DNA of 38,558 nucleotides from Flavobacteriales bacterium (GTDB taxonomy: Bacteria > Bacteroidota > Bacteroidia > UBA10329): assembly GCA_021741155.1 (NCBI GenBank), contig JAIOYP010000039.1, positions 1 to 38,558 on the forward strand, given 5' to 3'. This document shows positions 35,468 to 38,558 of this stretch, piece after piece. How positions within the stretch are numbered: position 1 is the first letter of the stretch; every line of letters begins with the position of its first letter. The notes beneath the pieces are model-generated. The model was not told the origin of the DNA, did not search any database, and was given only the letters and a program-made list of their open reading frames with translations. A program made the translations under genes and the position numbers.

Positions 35468-38365
35468 ATGAAACGTATCTTCTTCTTACTTCTTTGTACT
35501 ACGTTCTTAATTTCTAATTCTGCAAACGCTCAAGCACCCGAAAAGTTCAACTATCAGGGCGTAGCCCGTGATAACAGCGGAAACCCACTCGCCAGTCAGA
35601 GTATCGCATTGCGACTTACGCTGCATAGCGGCTCACCGAATGGCACTACCGTTTATCAGGAAACACACAGCGCAACTACCAATACCTTCGGATTGTTTGC
35701 CGTTGCCATAGGCGGAGGCAGCGTGATTTCAGGAACCGTAGCAGCTATCGACTGGGGGGCTGACAGTTATTACGTGCAAACGGAAATGGATGCAAGCGGT
35801 GGAAGCAACTATGCAACCATGGGCACAGCTCAACTACTGAGCGTGCCTTATGCCCTTTATGCCAAAACTGCGGGCACACCAGGCGCTCCGGGACCAACGG
35901 GAGCAACAGGTGCTACTGGAATTGGAACAGTTGGCCCAACTGGTCCTACTGGGCCAACCGGCAGCGGTGGAAGTAGTGGCTGGGCGCTTGCCGGAAATGC
36001 CGGAACAAGCCCTTCCAGCAACTTTATTGGCACTACCGACAATGCTTCTCTTGTTTTTAAAGTGAATAATCAGAAAGCTGGAAGACTAGATCCTTCTTCA
36101 ATAGGTAATACGTTTTTCGGCTTCTTGTCGGGACTTAACACCACTACCGATACCTATAGCACAGGCATAGGAACCGAAGCGCTTTATTCCAACACATCAG
36201 GAAGTCATAATACAGCTACTGGAAACCGCGCACTTTATTCCAACACTACAGGAAGTGGGAATACCGCTAACGGATTCTCTGCACTTTTTTACAACACCAC
36301 AGGAACCCAAAACACCGCCTACGGAAGAGAAGCACTTTTGAGCAACACATTAGGTGTCTCTAATACGGCCAGTGGCTATTATGCGCTTGGCAGCAACACT
36401 ACGGGAAATTCCAATACCGCTGTAGGAACTCAAACACTTAGCAACAATACTACAGGGCAAGAAAATACCGCCATCGGAGCAGGGGCACTTCAGAGCAGTT
36501 CCACTGGAAATTACAATACCGCAACCGGACTTAGGGCACTCTTTGCAAATAGCACTGGATCTGAGAATACAGCCACTGGACATTATGCGCTTAGCAGCAA
36601 CACCACTGGCACCACCAATACCGCTAACGGATTTCAGGCGCTTTTTTTCAATGTCACTGGGGCTCACAATACAGCCACCGGTCATTTGGCACTTACGAAC
36701 AACACAGCTTCTGACAATACAGCCAATGGAACAAGCGCCCTTCAATTCAACACCAGTGGAAACAGTAATACCGCCACCGGATATCACGCACTGTATTCCA
36801 ACACCACTGGAAACCAAAATACCGCCAACGGAATGGGCGCACTTCAATACAATACCACTGCAAGTTGGAATACCGCCACTGGGTATCATGCACTGTATGC
36901 CAACACCACCGGAAGCAACAATACTGCTCTTGGAAACAGTGCACTTCAGCTCAACACAACAGGTTCAAACAACACCGCGATAGGAACTATTGCCCTTGCT
37001 GCCAACAATATAGGAGGTAACAACACGGCCATCGGAAATGCTGCACTTAGATCCAACACCAACGGAGGTAACAATACTGCAACCGGCTATCAGGCACTTG
37101 ATGCTAACACCACGGGAGGATCTAATACTGCCATAGGAAATGGAGCACTTAGGACCAATGTTGCAGGAAGCAACAATACGGCCATTGGAGATGGAGCGCT
37201 ATATTCAAATACTTCAAGCGACAATACCGCCACGGGTTACCAAGCACTTTATTATAATACTACTGGAAACAGTAATACAGCCACTGGCAGATTTGCGTTA
37301 TGGAGCAACACCACTGGTAATTTCAATACTGTCAATGGATATTATGCACTTTGGACCAACACAGAAGGAAACAACAACACCGCCCACGGGTATCAGACAC
37401 TTTGGAGTAATACATTAGGAAACAACAATACCACCAACGGTTTTCGGACAATGTGGACCAATACGATTGGATACGAGAATACAGCTACCGGGGTCAACGC
37501 GCTTTATTCCAATGTCACCGGAAACTACAACACCGCTAACGGAAGCAATACGCTTTATTCCAATACAGATGGCGACTACAATACCGCCAACGGCTATCTT
37601 GCGCTTTGGAGCAATACAACAGGAAGCAACAATACCGCCAACGGGTATTGGGCGCTTTATTCCAACACCACCGGAGGTTTGAATACCGCCACTGGATATC
37701 GGGCGCTTTATTCAGTTACCTCCACAGGAACTGGCAATACTGCCTTCGGAACGCTTGCCGGCAATACAAACGCTGCAATCACTACTGGTACGTATAATAC
37801 ATTTATAGGGTATAAGGCCAGTTCAAACTCCCCTATCCGCAACAACAGTATAGCCGTTGCAGGTAACGATAACTTGGCTTTTGGTGGGGATAATAATGTT
37901 CGGATAGGTAACTCTTCCATGACTTCCATTGGAGGTCAGGTAGGATGGACCACCATTTCGGATGAGCGCGTAAAAACCAATTTTGAAGAGGATGTAGCTG
38001 GACTTGACTTTATCATGAAACTGAAGCCCTATACCTATAACTACAGCATTGCGGAAAGCAATAAAGTACAAGGCAAAACGGAAAGCGATACCACAGAATG
38101 GGCCAGTAAATACGATATTGAGCAAATGCGTTTCAGCGGTTTCCGCTCGCAGGAAGTAGCGAAAGCTGCTACCGAAGCGGGTTACAATTTCAGCGGAGTG
38201 GATAAGCCACAGGATGCCGATGGCCTTTGGGGTTTGCGTTATGCCGAGTTTACCGTTCCAATTATTAAAGCCATGCAGGAACAACAAATGATGATTGAGG
38301 AGTTGAAGAAGCAGAACGAGCAGATGCGGAATGAGATGAGTGCGCTGAAAGCGAAAATGAAATAG
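35468..38365 (+). CDS. Secreted fibre-like protein with collagen-like stretch, 30 tandem repeats and a self-cleaving S74 chaperone domain
   Basis: The protein has 965 residues from the ATG at 35468; an in-frame start 12 codons earlier would precede the signal peptide (MKRIFFLLLCTTFLISNSAN), so it is not used. A Bacteroidota-type N-terminal domain (about 22-131, FNYQGVARDNSGNPL to LLSVPYALYAKTAG) leads into a collagen-like Gly-x-y stretch (136-168). Residues 248-756 are exactly 30 Asn/Thr-rich units near the pattern NTATGYxALYSNTTGNx. The C-terminal part is a peptidase S74 intramolecular chaperone: S831 and K836 in TISDERVK have the spacing of the endosialidase catalytic pair. A coiled coil ends the protein (about 930-965). 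It is probably a trimeric surface fibre that sheds its chaperone. No T9SS tail is present. Confidence 0.88.
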   Translation: MKRIFFLLLCTTFLISNSANAQAPEKFNYQGVARDNSGNPLASQSIALRLTLHSGSPNGTTVYQETHSATTNTFGLFAVAIGGGSVISGTVAAIDWGADSYYVQTEMDASGGSNYATMGTAQLLSVPYALYAKTAGTPGAPGPTGATGATGIGTVGPTGPTGPTGSGGSSGWALAGNAGTSPSSNFIGTTDNASLVFKVNNQKAGRLDPSSIGNTFFGFLSGLNTTTDTYSTGIGTEALYSNTSGSHNTATGNRALYSNTTGSGNTANGFSALFYNTTGTQNTAYGREALLSNTLGVSNTASGYYALGSNTTGNSNTAVGTQTLSNNTTGQENTAIGAGALQSSSTGNYNTATGLRALFANSTGSENTATGHYALSSNTTGTTNTANGFQALFFNVTGAHNTATGHLALTNNTASDNTANGTSALQFNTSGNSNTATGYHALYSNTTGNQNTANGMGALQYNTTASWNTATGYHALYANTTGSNNTALGNSALQLNTTGSNNTAIGTIALAANNIGGNNTAIGNAALRSNTNGGNNTATGYQALDANTTGGSNTAIGNGALRTNVAGSNNTAIGDGALYSNTSSDNTATGYQALYYNTTGNSNTATGRFALWSNTTGNFNTVNGYYALWTNTEGNNNTAHGYQTLWSNTLGNNNTTNGFRTMWTNTIGYENTATGVNALYSNVTGNYNTANGSNTLYSNTDGDYNTANGYLALWSNTTGSNNTANGYWALYSNTTGGLNTATGYRALYSVTSTGTGNTAFGTLAGNTNAAITTGTYNTFIGYKASSNSPIRNNSIAVAGNDNLAFGGDNNVRIGNSSMTSIGGQVGWTTISDERVKTNFEEDVAGLDFIMKLKPYTYNYSIAESNKVQGKTESDTTEWASKYDIEQMRFSGFRSQEVAKAATEAGYNFSGVDKPQDADGLWGLRYAEFTVPIIKAMQEQQMMIEELKKQNEQMRNEMSALKAKMK
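36209..37735 (+). repeat. Tandem repeat array, period 51 bases, 30 units
   Basis: Thirty units encode 27 repeats of 17 residues, two of 16 and one of 18, adding up exactly to 509 residues with no remainder. Units differ in sequence, so it is an old array kept by selection on the protein. One more degenerate unit precedes it and a partial one follows. The even period keeps all frames open, which creates long antisense open frames that are not genes. Confidence 0.93.
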
Positions 38366-38387
38366 TTCTGTGTTGTTCTGTTCAACG

Positions 38388-38421
38388 AAGGCTGTGCGTG
38401 GAGCTGACTCATTCCTAGATA
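38388..38421 (+). pseudogene. Short decayed copy of part of the TonB gene
   Basis: Thirty of 34 bases match 35101-35134, including 16 in a row. It translates in frame as KAVRGADSFLD, against KVVRGADPFLD in the TonB protein, and stops soon after. It lies 23 bases after the stop of the fibre gene with no promoter or start. It is most likely a remnant of a second TonB gene or of a small duplication. Confidence 0.6.
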
Positions 38422-38558
38422 GTCAACCCTTAATAAGTCATTAACACACTGATTGTTAATAACATATGATTATTTCGATTGGATTCAGAATGCAAGGTTC
38501 GGTATCTTCATGGCGAAAACCTTGCAAAATCATGACCATGATTCCGAAGAAAAGACCA
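38422..38558. other. Right-edge gap, no assignable gene
   Basis: The sequence is AT-rich with several GTTAAT/ATTAAC words. An ATG at 38510 opens a frame reading MAKTLQNHDHDSEEKT to the window end, which could be the first codons of a gene, but there is too little to judge. Confidence 0.3.

Noticed and set aside
35284..35517. 77-codon open frame before the fibre gene
   Set aside because: It starts within the TonB terminator, overlaps the fibre gene start, and shows no recognisable sequence.
36350..36889. Long antisense open frame (179 codons) inside the repeat array, plus several in other frames
   Set aside because: The 51-base period is a multiple of three, so a frame open in one unit stays open in the others. 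The translations are low-complexity mirrors of the repeat and have no promoter or known domain.
1..38558. tRNA, rRNA, CRISPR array, integrase or transposase
   Set aside because: Gaps and open frames were read on both strands; none of these was recognised.

Overview
The window looks like a chromosomal segment of a member of the Bacteroidota, most likely of the order Flavobacteriales. The evidence is a type IX secretion (T9SS) translocon gene (sprA) in the order ruvA-sprA-gcvH, several secreted proteins ending in T9SS sorting domains, an alternative complex III operon, Omp28/DUF6029/PorT-like envelope proteins, and promoters that fit the Bacteroidota consensus TTTG-N(17-23)-TAnnTTTG. The order-level placement is inferred from gene content only.

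Layout. 1-6619 (minus strand) carries most of an alternative complex III operon, actA-actB-actC-actD-actE (actE runs off the left edge), which oxidises menaquinol and passes electrons to cytochrome c or an oxidase. A small SPOR protein follows, then a 405-base gap with a strong terminator, a secreted protein of unknown function, and the ruvB-queG pair. 10475-14039 is an accessory block: an SGNH hydrolase plus an MBOAT acyltransferase lie between the true 3' end of queG and a second, diverged copy of that 3' end, and an Mrr-type restriction endonuclease lies just beyond it. 14095-15441 is an envelope protein with an OmpA-like region.

15618-20108 reads as a five-gene minus-strand operon (tlpA-like thioredoxin, DUF6029 barrel, Omp28-like lipoprotein, PorT-like barrel, ubiX). 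It is headed by a separate T9SS-exported thioredoxin-fold protein at 20193-21665. Two more T9SS cargo proteins flank a sirtuin (21857-25028). From 25193 onward, ruvA-sprA form one transcription unit, followed by gcvH and a VanZ-like protein, a TonB energy transducer, and a 965-residue fibre-like protein. That protein has a collagen-like stretch, exactly 30 tandem units of about 17 residues, and a C-terminal self-cleaving S74 chaperone domain.

How the parts fit. Respiration (act operon), envelope redox chemistry (three thioredoxin-fold proteins), protein export (SprA and its cargo) and outer-membrane energisation (TonB) dominate. The most unusual structures are the queG-tail duplication around the acyltransferase module, the 30-unit repeat fibre, and several intergenic inverted repeats, including a 153-base element between sprA and gcvH. 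No rRNA, tRNA, CRISPR array, transposase or integrase was recognised.
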